Part shown: positions 46,895 to 56,907 of the stretch, piece by piece | Numbering within the stretch: position 1 is the stretch's first letter | Layout of the letters: each line of letters starts with the position of its first letter | Assembly: GCA_963932465.1 (NCBI GenBank) | Contig: OZ010799.1 | Span: forward strand, 279,221,164 to 279,285,163 | Length of the DNA stretch: 64,000 bases | Reading direction: 5' to 3' | Source: Maratus speciosus | Lineage: Eukaryota; Arthropoda; Arachnida; Araneae; Salticidae | Position numbers and translations under genes: made by a program | The notes under the pieces: generated by a model | What the model saw: the letters and a program-made list of their open reading frames with translations, nothing else | Told to the model about the DNA's origin: nothing | Database searches by the model: none

Positions 46895-47043
46895 GATTGA
46901 TGGCTTCCATTACTATGAAATAGCCATTGTGTTAGGTGAAGATGAAAGCAGCCAAAAGTTTTCTAACTTTTTACGGCTGCTCTTTCATCTTCACCTAAAC
47001 ACTTCATTTACAATGGCTGTTTCATAATAAAGGAAGTCAATCA
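46895..47043. repeat. Palindromic hairpin element (~149 bp)
   Basis: The arm 'atgaaatagccattgt' plus 'gttaggtgaagatgaaag' faces 'ctttcatcttcacctaaac' plus 'acaatggctgtttcat', with a ~20-nt loop. The total folds into one hairpin with arms over 50 bp. It begins where the right target duplication of the Penelope element ends, so that element probably inserted at its edge. Function unknown; MITE-like. Confidence 0.7.
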
Positions 47044-47084
47044 GAAGAAAATTATCCATTCCAAAGGTATAATCCTTCATTTGG

Positions 47085-47160
47085 CGCCCCTTCGTTCTGG
47101 CACCCGTGGCACATGCCCCCTCTGCCCCACCCCTTAGTTTTGGCACTGAGGGAAAAAGGG
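47085..47160 (-). repeat. GGCGCC-rich repeat fragment
   Basis: 'ttggcgccccttcgttctgg' and 'ccccttagttttggcact' resemble, in reverse orientation, 44860-44935. A small dispersed repeat on both sides of the Penelope insertion. Confidence 0.4.
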
Positions 47161-49396
47161 ATGGTAATGGGGAAAAAAAGGATGGTAAGGATGTGACGGT
47201 AAGGATAATGACCACTACTTTTAGGCAAATCATGTTAAGACTAAGTGATAGCCACAATGTTCATTGATTTTTAGAAACAGTTATTTACATTGGATTAAAT
47301 AAATAAAAAAATTAATTTACCTCGAAAAGTGCAGGAATAAACTTTGGGGACGGTAAGACTACGAATAAAGCCACGATGCTTGAAATTGATATTTAAATAC
47401 TTTTGATATTTAAATTCTGCAGTAAATTTCCTGTCAAAGAATTTTAGACATTCTTTCTCTATAATACTTATGCATGAGAAAAAATTTAAAAAAAAAATTC
47501 CGTGGCTGCATCTGAAGTGATTTTCTGTATAAGTTTAGCAAGAGGAATGATAAGGAATCTAAAACCCCGGGACAGAGTTCAAAAAATAATATCAACCTGT
47601 AAAAATGTGTGCAGGCTAATTTTTTGCTACATGTTTACATAAAACAATTGTCCCAGTTTCGGAAAAAAAATTACATGGAATTACTTTTATTGAAACAATT
47701 TTATACAGACAGCTCCAAACTTAAAAATCAGCATGAGGGACACGGGACGGAATAGGAGTTTTCCTGGTATTGGGACTCCCCAACATCGTCCAAAACTTAT
47801 TTATCTCGTTAATATTGTTATACAATCATGCAATGGGATGTTCCCGAGTATATGAAATAATAATAATAATGATAATAATAAAACACAAGAATATATACTA
47901 AAATAAAAATTATTATTCAGGGACATAAAAGTAAAAAAATTGTGAGAAAGTCCCATATATATTTGATTTTTTTGTTTGTTTATTTATTACTTTTAAATCT
48001 TACTTTATATTTATTTATTTTTTTCTTCTTTTTTATACATGCCCGATGGAAATGCACCTTGCTTCTGACATGCTCTCTGCCAAATGTTTTTAGTATGCAT
48101 CGACTTTATATTTGAAAGTAAGTGGAATATAAATTGATACATGAATGTAATTTTCTAGCTGAGTTCCGAGATATATTAATCGAAAAATTACTATTTGAAT
48201 AGCCCTAGAAAAAATTTAAATTAATATATTTATATTTTTTTGCCTGTTTGATATGTTTATTGGTATGATATATAAAATTTGGTTCGATACATTTTATGAA
48301 TGATACTCTAGAACAGAAACTTTCCTAAACTACTCCATAAGTATACAGAACTAATATTTTTTGTATCTTTTTTTAATCTCGACATACTGCCTATAATTAT
48401 TTCTGTAGTTGTTAGTACTGTACTATTTTAATATAGTGTAGAACTGCCATTAAGGAGGAAGGAGGGGGTGAATTCTTTCACAAACGATTATTTTACATAA
48501 AATCTGACGATGTAAAATATAACAAATAAGAAAAGACTCACTATTTATCTTATTCTCAATTATATTACCTACATTAGAATGCCATAACATACTTACAAAA
48601 AAAAAAAAAAAAAATAGAAAATACAAAGTAATATTCCAAAAAGGCCACTGACATAGTGAAAAGTTTTGGGTGGACTTTTTATTAACTTTTATTTTGGAAT
48701 TTATTTCAAAAATCTTTTGTTCTTTAAAAGCGCATACATTAAAATAAATATAAATTAAAATTTATTAGTACAAAGAAAAAAATTAAACTTAAAAGTAGGG
48801 TTCGTTGATATATATCAATGGACATTGATAATGTGAGACAATTAAGAACAGCGATTGAAATATAAACTGTCTAATTTAGATAATCAGTTATACACAGCTT
48901 CATTAGAAAAGAATCTTTTTTGATTTTGGTTTAGTTAAGCCTAAACTGTACAACATATTAGTGAAAAAAAAAAAGAGACATGCTTGCATTTATGTTAAAA
49001 TTCTTCAATTAAAAAAAGACTATTTACTATTTAAAATTATGTTTTATAAATTTCTGATTTCTTGATACTGAATCCTATAGTTTTTAATAAGTGTATAAAG
49101 CAAACTGTATCTATTTTCAATTAGTTGATCTGCAATTTTGTTCAAAGTGGAAAAAAGAAAAGCATTTTTAGAATATTGTTTAAGTTTCCATGTTAAGGGC
49201 AAAATATTTTAGTTTCTAATTTACATTAAGCTTAAAAATATTTATTGTCAGCAGTGAGTTGACTATTTTGGTATACTATTTTAAATATTCGATATATATA
49301 GAAAATATAAGATATATCAGATATTTTTATATTTTCGAAAATATGATATTAACGAACCCTGTTTAAAAGTGAATCAGAGTGAAAACTGATAAAATA
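47161..49396. other. AT-rich stretch, no gene seen
   Basis: Includes an ATA/AAT tract at 47858-47880 and an A-run near 48597-48614. Short open frames are chance-like. Confidence 0.5.
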
Positions 49397-49816
49397 GAGC
49401 ATATACCTTGGAGCAAGAGCTGTCACCATCATTTTGACACCATTATTTTTTTTTTTCGGTTTGGTATTTCCTGAGATTACGTAGAAAACACTATTTAGAA
49501 CGCTCTTCGCGCTTTTTCCCCTCTTTTAAATTTCGATTTATTTAAGAAATGTTCTTAGAAATCATTTATATCTTATAAGTAACTAATACTGCAAATTTCA
49601 CATTTCTGTACCCTTCAGTAACACAAAAATTGCATTTTTAGAACGTATTTTGTTCCTACACCCCCTTTGGGTTAGTGACATCGACTTCAGATATTGCCTA
49701 TGTTCGAGCGTGGACTACTACAATGATTTTAACACGATTACTTTTGGAACAGGTTCGGTAGTTCCAGAGATTACCTCCTACAAACAAACAAACTTTACTT
49801 CTTTATAATATTAGTA
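49397..49816 (+). mobile_element. Isolated copy of the 305-bp family with retroelement-like 3' end
   Basis: Matches the 0-4.2 kb array in order: 'cggtttggtatttcctgaga', 'tatttagaacgctcttcgcg', 'cttataagtaactaatac', 'acaccccctttgggttagtg', 'ggttcggtagttcc'. It then ends with 'ctttataatattagta' directly followed by a poly-A run. An A-tail after a fixed end is the signature of insertion by reverse transcription, so this copy identifies the array as part of a retroelement 3' region. Confidence 0.75.
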
Positions 49817-49889
49817 AAAAAAAAAAAAATATATATATATATACACATATACGCACACATATACACACAATAAAATCACTGGAAACAGA

Positions 49890-49940
<51 letters not shown>

Positions 49941-49941
49941 C
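49816..49941. repeat. Compound microsatellite (A)n (AT)n (AC)n (AT)n
   Basis: A-run, then alternating AT, 'acacatatacgcacacat', an (AC) tract at ~49891-49917 and (TA) to ~49940. Probably expanded from the poly-A tail of the preceding element. Confidence 0.95.
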
Positions 49942-50921
49942 CTACTGAAAGGAGTTTTGTTTTTGTTTTTCCCTAAGAATTTTGTTTTCACAGATAATAT
50001 ATTATTTTATATCATCTTACTTATATTGTACCAAATTTTTGTTGTTGTTGTTGTTTATTATAAAGATTTGACAATTTTTCTTAATTCTCTTGTTTATCAG
50101 AATTATTTTTTCCATTGTATTGAAAGTGAATAATTGCCAACTATTTTTTTATTAAAAAAAAATTCTTTCTTTTTCCTCTTTTTTCAAATTACATTTTATA
50201 AATTCTAGAAAATTCTGAAAATGTGTGTAAATTTTACACTTGAACAACATTGTAAAACATTGTTGTTAAAATTCTAACAAAATATAAATTAGTAAAAGCC
50301 ACTGCTCTAATTACTTGTGTTTTTGAAGAAAACATCTTTTTCCATGTGTGTGTATGTCTGTTTTCACCTATTTTAATGATAATCGAAAGTTTTTTTTCTT
50401 AAACATGAATTAATATTATTTTCCCCGTATTTTAGATTTGTATAACTTAATACATTATTACAGGACAGATCTGTAGATCTATTTCAATTATTTTATCCTT
50501 CACTCTGCTGTTATAAATTCAGATTAGTTGCATTGAGTTTTGGCTTCTTTTATTTAAACGTAGCTTTAGTTTGAACCGGATTACTTAAGAAACACGCTAT
50601 TCTATTGAGTTATATCTTATACGTATATATATAAGTATATATATGTAACTTTTAACTTTTAGTTTCAAATTAAGTTAATTAGAAATTGGAGCCTTTCTGT
50701 AATTTTAGATGTTATGGAAAGTTAAAATTAAAACTTATATAATAAAGAAATATACATAAAAATTGTAAAAGGTTTTATATTTTTAGCGAAGTATAGCAAA
50801 TAGGGTATCCAAAAAAATCTCCCCCCTTCCCCTTAATAAAATTTATATAAAATTTTCAATTTATATAAAGTTTTCAATTTATGATTAAATAATCACTAAA
50901 CTGCACTTTTTTCAAAGTCTG
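49942..50921. other. AT-rich stretch, no gene seen
   Basis: A (TTG)n tract at 50039-50054. No gene or RNA signal. Confidence 0.5.
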
Positions 50922-51088
50922 TTACCGTATATAACTTAACCCTTTGTTATTTGGCACATCTACTGTATATTTAGCTAAAAGCTCCTCATCAGGGAGACTG
51001 GAAATTCCCTCTGTAATGCTAAACCTTTGGGTTTGGAATGCATCCATATATTTCAAATTTCTCCTCTGGAAATTAAAATATTTACCTT
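50922..51088 (-). CDS. Exon-like segment, product unknown
   Basis: On the minus strand, an acceptor-like 'atatcaaaaacag' (ends 51089) precedes an open frame to TAA at 50922-50924. The frame carries NFQRRNLKYMDAFQTQRFSI and then GISSLPDEELLAKYTVDVPN, clearly protein-like, acidic at its end. A degraded inverted copy sits at 51337-51450, with the same cag|aagg boundary, which supports the segment being a unit. No family recognised. It may be a host exon copied by an inverted duplication or part of a transposon gene. Confidence 0.4.
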
Positions 51089-51180
51089 CTGTTTTTGATA
51101 TGCCCTTCTTGAAGAATTTTTTTTTTTTTTTTTTATTGGACAAAATATTTTTTAAGTGCATTGTTAGTTTTATTTAAAGT

Positions 51181-51240
51181 GTTAAAATCTTACTTACAAC
51201 TCGTATGCTTCGTTTAGATTTTAACACTTAAAATACAAAA
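51181..51240. repeat. Centre of an inverted duplication
   Basis: 'gtgttaaaatc' (51179-51189) and 'gattttaacac' (51217-51227) flank a ~27-bp spacer. The symmetry extends outward into the exon-like segment (50975-51180) and its copy (51215-51450). Confidence 0.65.
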
Positions 51241-51336
51241 TTAAATATATATTTTAGAAACTTTTTAGCAAATAAAAAAGAGAAAAAAAAAACATTCTTT
51301 AAGAAAAGCATACTTTAATTTTAACTAAGAAAACAG

Positions 51337-51450
51337 AAGGTACAAAATTTAAATTTCAGAGGAGAAATTTGAAAAATACGGATGCATTCCAAACCCATAG
51401 GTTTAGCATTAGAGAGGGGAATTTCCAGCCTGACTGATGAGGAGACTTAA
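51337..51450 (+). pseudogene. Inverted, frameshifted copy of the 50922-51088 exon-like segment
   Basis: After an acceptor-like 'aactaagaaaacag' the frame gives NLKNTDAFQTHRFSIREG, matching the minus-strand segment. An extra G in the run near 51418 shifts the frame and brings in two stops (TGA TGA). DNA similarity continues through the frameshift to 'gatgaggag' at ~51443. So it is a non-functional copy. Confidence 0.6.
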
Positions 51451-52767
51451 TTGTGGAGAGTGGGGGAATTGCACTTTGTATTGGACAAAAAACAAAGAAC
51501 TGAATAAAATCTTTCCTTATTCAACGAGTTTCTGCCAACCCGCCCCGCGAGTTACACTCACCAACCCCCATCCACACTGCGTATCTCTCTATTCTAAAAA
51601 AAAGTAACTTACGCTGTCACCGCCGCCGCCACCGGTTGTGAATTTTTTGTGACCGGAGGTCTTTCTCTGTTAATATTAAGAAAAATATTGCATACAAATA
51701 TATGAAAATCGGCGGTATTAGAGAAATGTTTGATAAACACGCTGATGCAGACAGTTTTCAAATCGAAGAATTATTTTAAGAGATATTTAATGTTAAAGTT
51801 GGACAAAATCGTTCCACTAAAAAAGTTTTATAGAAGCAAAAACTGTACATAGGAATTTAATCAATTTCAGATCATTTTATGCGTCAGAATTTCCCGGTGT
51901 GCAGATTGCATTTAGTTTTTTAATTTGGCTCATTTTTTGAGGTTTTATTTCTATTTTAAATTCAAATTTTCAGCATTTCGAGAGATATTTTTTACTTATT
52001 TTAGAAAATTGTACTAATTTAATCTGTTGCCAACTGTATAAACAGTGCAAACAATTATGTTTGCTTCAAATTAAAATTTATTTACACGTGACTATTATAA
52101 ACAGAAAAAAAAAAAACTTTCAAATTAGAATAAAATAATTACGTATAAAAAGCAGGAACTTATTGAAAATTACTTCATAAGAAGTATATTTACACGTGAA
52201 TTTTAACAGAGAAAGGATATTGTAAAATAATAAATTCATTAACATGCGTTAGAAGTCTTAAATAGGAGAAATTACGTCACATTACATCTGTTACGTAAAA
52301 TGAACAAAAAATAACATTGCAAAACAGTTTAAATTTAAAAATTGCGCGAGACATTTATTTGATATTTCGGGATGATCTTTTCAACTATTTTTGTTGGGAC
52401 AGCGCAAATAATATTTCATTTCTAACAAAAGCATTTTCACGTGAATATTAAAAAGAGAAAGAAAAGTTTGGTGAAAATTACGTCAGAAAGAATTTTCTTT
52501 TCGCTTTGTTAAAAAATACCGGGAGACCAATTACTCTTTTTAACTTAATTTATTTTATATTAGCTTATTTTGAATGTTTAACTGATTTTATGTAATCAAA
52601 GACGAAAACAGTCATTGTATATTTTAAGAGAAGCTGATTTTTCCTTAAAATTCCCCAATCAAATAGAAATGAATAGAAACCCGTTTATTGGGAGATCGCC
52701 ACTTTTTTAAAAATTATAATTCAATCTTCCAAAATCTTTTTAAAGCCGATCAAATTAGAGTGCTTTT
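51451..52767. other. AT-rich stretch with one GC-richer block
   Basis: 51525-51665 is GC-richer ('caacccgccccgcgagttac', 'caccgccgccgccaccggtt') and has no convincing open frame. The rest is AT-rich without signals. Confidence 0.45.
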
Positions 52768-52831
52768 AGAAAATGCGGTGCCTGAACGGGGGGTTGGCGA
52801 GCGTAGCTCGTAGGGGGCCGGGCCCCCTAGT
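52768..52831 (+). repeat. GC-rich double-hairpin terminus, copy 2
   Basis: 'cctgaacggggggttggcga' then a gagc-gta-gctc hairpin, then agggggcc-g-ggccccct and the end CTAGT at 52827-52831. The second hairpin directly abuts CTAG. It matches 17228-17300. A hairpin before CTRR-T is a Helitron 3' feature, although the usual ~10-bp spacing is missing here. Confidence 0.45.
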
Positions 52832-54022
52832 GTTCTAAAACCCGGTACCGATTACATAATATTAATTGATATTATCACTGTCAGTGGCAAACTTCTGTAC
52901 TGGGGGTTGGGTGATGTTCAAGTTGCCAAGCCGTATCCACCGTTGTTGCTACAGCTGATGGCTGTTTTAGTTATTTATTAAGAAAGATGATAAAATTGAG
53001 AGGATGACACAAAGTGGCTAAGAAAAAAATATCGCTGCCTCTTGCACTTTTATAATGTTTAGAAGAAATGTTTTATTTTAGAGGCCAGAAAATAGTTTTA
53101 AATTACAACAATTAAAATATATCATATTAAATACAATGTATTTTTCTCTTTTAAATGTAATATTTCTTTTATCCACCTTTTCTCATGTAATATTTTAATT
53201 ATTTTAATGTCTTTTTTTTCTGCAATTTTCATGTGTAAATATATATTTCAACTAAAAGTGCAAATTTTGAAAAATCTATAAAAAAATAGTTTTAAATGAC
53301 ATAATTTTCATCTTTAAATGCTTTTAACACGTGATAGCTTACTTAAAGTTTTCTTCTTTTTTCGTAAAGTTCGCATCTAAATAAATAGTATTTTGTTCGA
53401 TTTTAACATTAAATAGATATTTAGAGAATATACAGTACCTTTTTTTTTTTTTTTTTTTTAATTAATAGAAATTAGTCATAGAATTATGCTTTGTGCACTC
53501 TTTCTACTGATAAATAAAAACTACTTAAAGGTAATCTCTCTTGCAAAACTGGTTTCCTCTTCACAGATTGGGCAAACATATGTAATTATGGAAAAAATTA
53601 AAGACTAGTTTACTCATTAACTAATAAAATTTCCTAAATTTGGTTTTCATCATCAGGAATTTAATGTCTGATTCTTTGGTTCTAATTTTTTTCAAAAGTT
53701 AATATTAAAACTAAAATCTCCAGAGATTTAAAAAGGTATGTTGTTTTAATGTGTAAGCATGCAGTTTTTAAAAAAAATGTGCATTTGTACTGAATGACTA
53801 CTTTTTGATGAGAACCAAATTTTAATAAAGTAGGATATCATAATACACATCTTGAGATGGTAGGATGTGTAGGTATATTATAGAATTTTGAATTACATAA
53901 ATAACATTTTCCACATAGTTGAACTTACCTTTGATTATGTAGTCAAATATTTCTGGAACATATCAATATACAGTGAAGATATTTATAATCCCATTACTTG
54001 AGACCAGAAGTTGTTCTGATTA
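52832..54022. other. AT-rich stretch, no certain gene
   Basis: 52890-52970 is slightly GC-richer ('aagttgccaagccgtatcc') with a short open frame. Acceptor-like sites near 53565 ('ggtttcctcttcacag') and 53658 ('ttttcatcatcag') are not followed by a convincing open exon. T-run at 53440-53459. Confidence 0.4.
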
Positions 54023-54024
54023 TA

Positions 54025-54298
54025 CAGGGCTATTACAAATGATGAACCCGATTTAAAAAAATCACATTTTCGAAACTACTACACATTTTACAATACGAAC
54101 TGTAACGAACTCGATTACAGATTGGACGTATGCAGTGTAACAAAAGGGTCACACATCGAACATTTATAACTGAAAAAAAACTTAGTATATTTCCCTTTAA
54201 ATTCATGTATCACTTATTGTAATATGTGCTGTTAGTTTCGAAAATATGATTTTTTTTTTTTTTTTTTTTTATCGGATCCATCATTTGTAATAGCCCTG
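54025..54298. mobile_element. TA-flanked MITE with CAGGGCTATTACAAATGATG ends (274 bp)
   Basis: The left end CAGGGCTATTACAAATGATG and the reverse complement of the right end are identical over 20 bp, with similarity continuing beyond. TA lies at 54023-54024 and 54299-54300. The arms stay partly complementary further in ('ttttcgaaact'). No coding capacity. Ends and TA duplication fit a Tc1/mariner-type MITE. A T-run at 54251-54270 lies in the right arm. Confidence 0.85.
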
Positions 54299-54725
54299 TA
54301 CATTTTTGCATAATATAAATTCTTTGATACATTGTTAAATCCAAATGTGTTGAACTGAATAATTATATTACTTATTTTAAAATTGATAGAAATTTTTTCA
54401 TTAAAAAATCTGAGAATTAAGGAGATGAAGATGAAATAAGCTCTGAAACTTAGTTCTCTAGAGGGTAATATAATCATGGGGGGCAATAATTCTACAATGT
54501 GAATTATAGGTTCTTAACTGCAAAATTTATTGTTTACATTTGAGAAGTTGTGTTTTATATATAAAACTGTATTATATAGAATTGTATTATAAAGATCTTT
54601 TACTGTAGCTGTATAAATAAATGGATATTTATTTAAAAATTCCCATTACAGTTTAAATTTTCCATCAGCATGTGTATTTTCAATAATAATTTCCAAAAAT
54701 TATAAGTATTGTGTTTTGTTTACAG
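54299..54725. other. AT-rich stretch upstream of a candidate exon
   Basis: Includes AT-rich sequence and, at its right edge, the acceptor-like 'gtattgtgttttgtttacag' (ends 54725). No exon seen. Confidence 0.4.
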
Positions 54726-54786
54726 GTGCTATAATGAATGTACCAATCGTAAAGAAAATGCTGCTACTGCTGTCATAGATATGTGA
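54726..54786 (+). CDS. Candidate short 3' terminal coding exon, product unknown
   Basis: A strong acceptor (pyrimidine-rich tract then TTTACAG) is followed by one base and 19 codons, CYNECTNRKENAATAVIDM, then TGA at 54784-54786. The peptide is mixed and hydrophilic with two Cys. A poly-A signal follows at 54851-54856 with T-rich DNA beyond. Acceptor, short open end, stop and AATAAA in correct order suggest a real last exon of a plus-strand gene with other exons to the left or outside the window. The short length makes chance possible. Another frame starting at an ATG (54734) also stays open briefly but has a leucine-rich chance-like composition. Confidence 0.35.
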
Positions 54787-54850
54787 CTAGAACTGTTAGA
54801 TATCAAGTTGTGCATAAATAACATTTTTTATTTATTTTTCTGGAAACAAA

Positions 54851-54856
54851 AATAAA
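54851..54856 (+). promoter_or_regulatory. AATAAA poly-A signal
   Basis: Lies 65 nt after the TGA of the candidate exon; followed by 'ttcttattttctttatattc', a T-rich downstream element. Confidence 0.4.
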
Positions 54857-55996
54857 ATTGTAATGTTAATATTCTTATTTTCTTTATATTCTTGCTTTGT
54901 TTGTATTAGTTTTTATATTTCTATATTTTGTAATGTTACATTAAATATTGAAATCCATAAGAAGGAATATACTGGTATATAAAGAAAAACTAAAAGATAA
55001 TCTGGCTTTGGGTTTAGACTATACCAAAACTAAATATATTTTTTCCAGGAAATAAAAATTATAGTAGGGGAAAAAATCTAATATTAAAAAAAAAAAAATC
55101 TAATATTTCAAAGAAATATCAGATTTTTAAACAATGGAAGATCTAGTGATGATAATTATAATTCGAGAACTACAAGAATTTCTTTCTTTAAACTGGCATC
55201 ATTTATATATTTTTGACTAATTAAAAATTTTGAAAAATGGTGATTGAACTGAACATACTTGTGTTGTGTGCAGGATTATTGAAAATATGTTGATATATCT
55301 ACTTAATATTATATATACATACCGATTCAAATTATCATTAAAAGAATGTATATGTATGTATTCTTAAAACATTGTACCGTAACTTCAACCTAAAATAATA
55401 ATCAAGTTTCTAGTTGATTTTCTGTTTCAGTCAATTAAACCATAAAATACAAAATTTATGATAAAATTTCAATAAAAAGTTATAAAATAAATATATTGCA
55501 GGTACTTACTTAAAAATAAGAGGCTATAAAAAATAAAAAATACAATATAATAAAAAATATTAAGTTTCTATGTTACTTCGTTTTGGAAATATGATGTGCA
55601 CAATACGAAAATTACCTATTTTGAGAAAAATAAATTCCAAATTTAGCTTGATTTGGATAATTATCGCTCCATACATTTTATCATAAAAGCAGTTCTAATA
55701 GGAGTACCATCATAATTTCTTTTTGGAACGTTTGGTAACATATTATTCTTTAATAATGATTTTTTTAAATGACATTTTAAAAAGCTTTAAATTGATCTTT
55801 CCCTCTCAATTAACAAACGAACTGAAAAATCCTTTCAGCAGAGACATGATATATTACAAACAATAGTGTTAAATTGAGTCAGAAAAGCTACTGTCAAAAT
55901 TCTGAGACTGCAAGACCGAGAAAATTTTGCTTTAAAAAAGGTATTCATGTAAAGTTAAAAAAACAATTAACGGTGCACAAAATGAAATTTTCTTAT
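54857..55996. other. AT-rich stretch, no gene seen
   Basis: Contains a short direct repeat 'aatctaatatt' around 55076-55110. The open frame from 55874 runs into the next MITE and is not called. Confidence 0.5.
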
Positions 55997-55998
55997 TA

Positions 55999-56698
55999 CA
56001 GTTTAACCTCGTTATCCCGACACTCTAATGACCAGAAAAAGGTGCCGTCATACCTGTTCTTGCAGTTTTAAGCAATAAAACATTATTATTAAACAAAATA
56101 AACACAAAAAATTGAAAAATATAAAAATCAGATTTATGATGACTTGTTTTATTGTTACATGAAATATTGATGAAATAAGGTTTGCTTATCCCTAGTTGTG
56201 CTTTATATTCGTTGTTTCAGAAATGGATGTTAGATAATTTTTGATCGTTTCAATGCAATGTGCAATGCTTCGGTTTTAGTCGAATGAAAAAAACGCCGTG
56301 TAACCACAAGAAAGCGCCGTCTGACCAGAACAAAAAGACTGCGAGTAGACTGATAAGTCTATCTGGAGCTTAAGTGGATCATTCATAGTGTGTGGGTTTA
56401 TTTAATCAGATAAAGGATTGAAGTAAAATGTCAATGTATGTTTCAGACACTTCTGTGAAAAGTTTGGCTAAGACATCTCTTACCGCTTAATTTCCGTGCG
56501 ATTTCCGTTTAAGATGGATTATGAAAAATGGAGAATTTTCCTAAACCGTCGTGATATCCGGAGTTGAAAATTATTCAACGTCGTAAAATCCGAAGTTTAT
56601 TTGCATTAAAATCATATTACAGAAAATCGGGACTTTAAAACTGACATGATAAGCGGAGTAACGTGAAAACTGGGTATCTGGATAACGAGGTCCTACTA
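55999..56698. mobile_element. Tigger/pogo-type non-autonomous element (700 bp)
   Basis: The left end CAGTTTAACCTCGTTATCC and the reverse complement of the right end TAGTAGGACCTCGTTATCC are inverted repeats, with TA at 55997-55998 and 56699-56700. The core ACCTCGTTAT is characteristic of Tigger-like pogo elements. The interior has short GC-richer pieces ('gaaagcgccgtctgaccag') but no open transposase. It is likely an internally deleted copy. Confidence 0.8.
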
Positions 56699-56838
56699 TA
56701 TTATTTTCCATTCTTAAAAAAAAAAAAAAAATACTTATTTTGCGAAAATTTGTGAAAAATAACATTTTCAAAGGGGAAAAAAAACTTTCGTTTTCCACCA
56801 CTAGAAATTTTTCAGATATTTTGCGTCTCTGATTTTAT

Positions 56839-56907
56839 GGCTGTTCTCAAATCCAAAGGGATACTTTCTGACAAATTTTTAATTCGTTTTTGTTCAGAAA
56901 TACGTCA
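56839..56907 (+). repeat. Dispersed family A, copy 6, cut by array B
   Basis: 'gttctcaaatccaaaggga', 'actttctgacaaatttttaa' and 'tcgtttttgttcagaaatac' match the first ~65 bp of the family. The rest is replaced by array B, so the array's left border lies inside a family A element. Confidence 0.75.

Noticed and set aside
53659..53736. Exon between a tttcatcatcag acceptor and an aaaag|gtatgt donor
   Set aside because: All three frames contain stops between the two sites.
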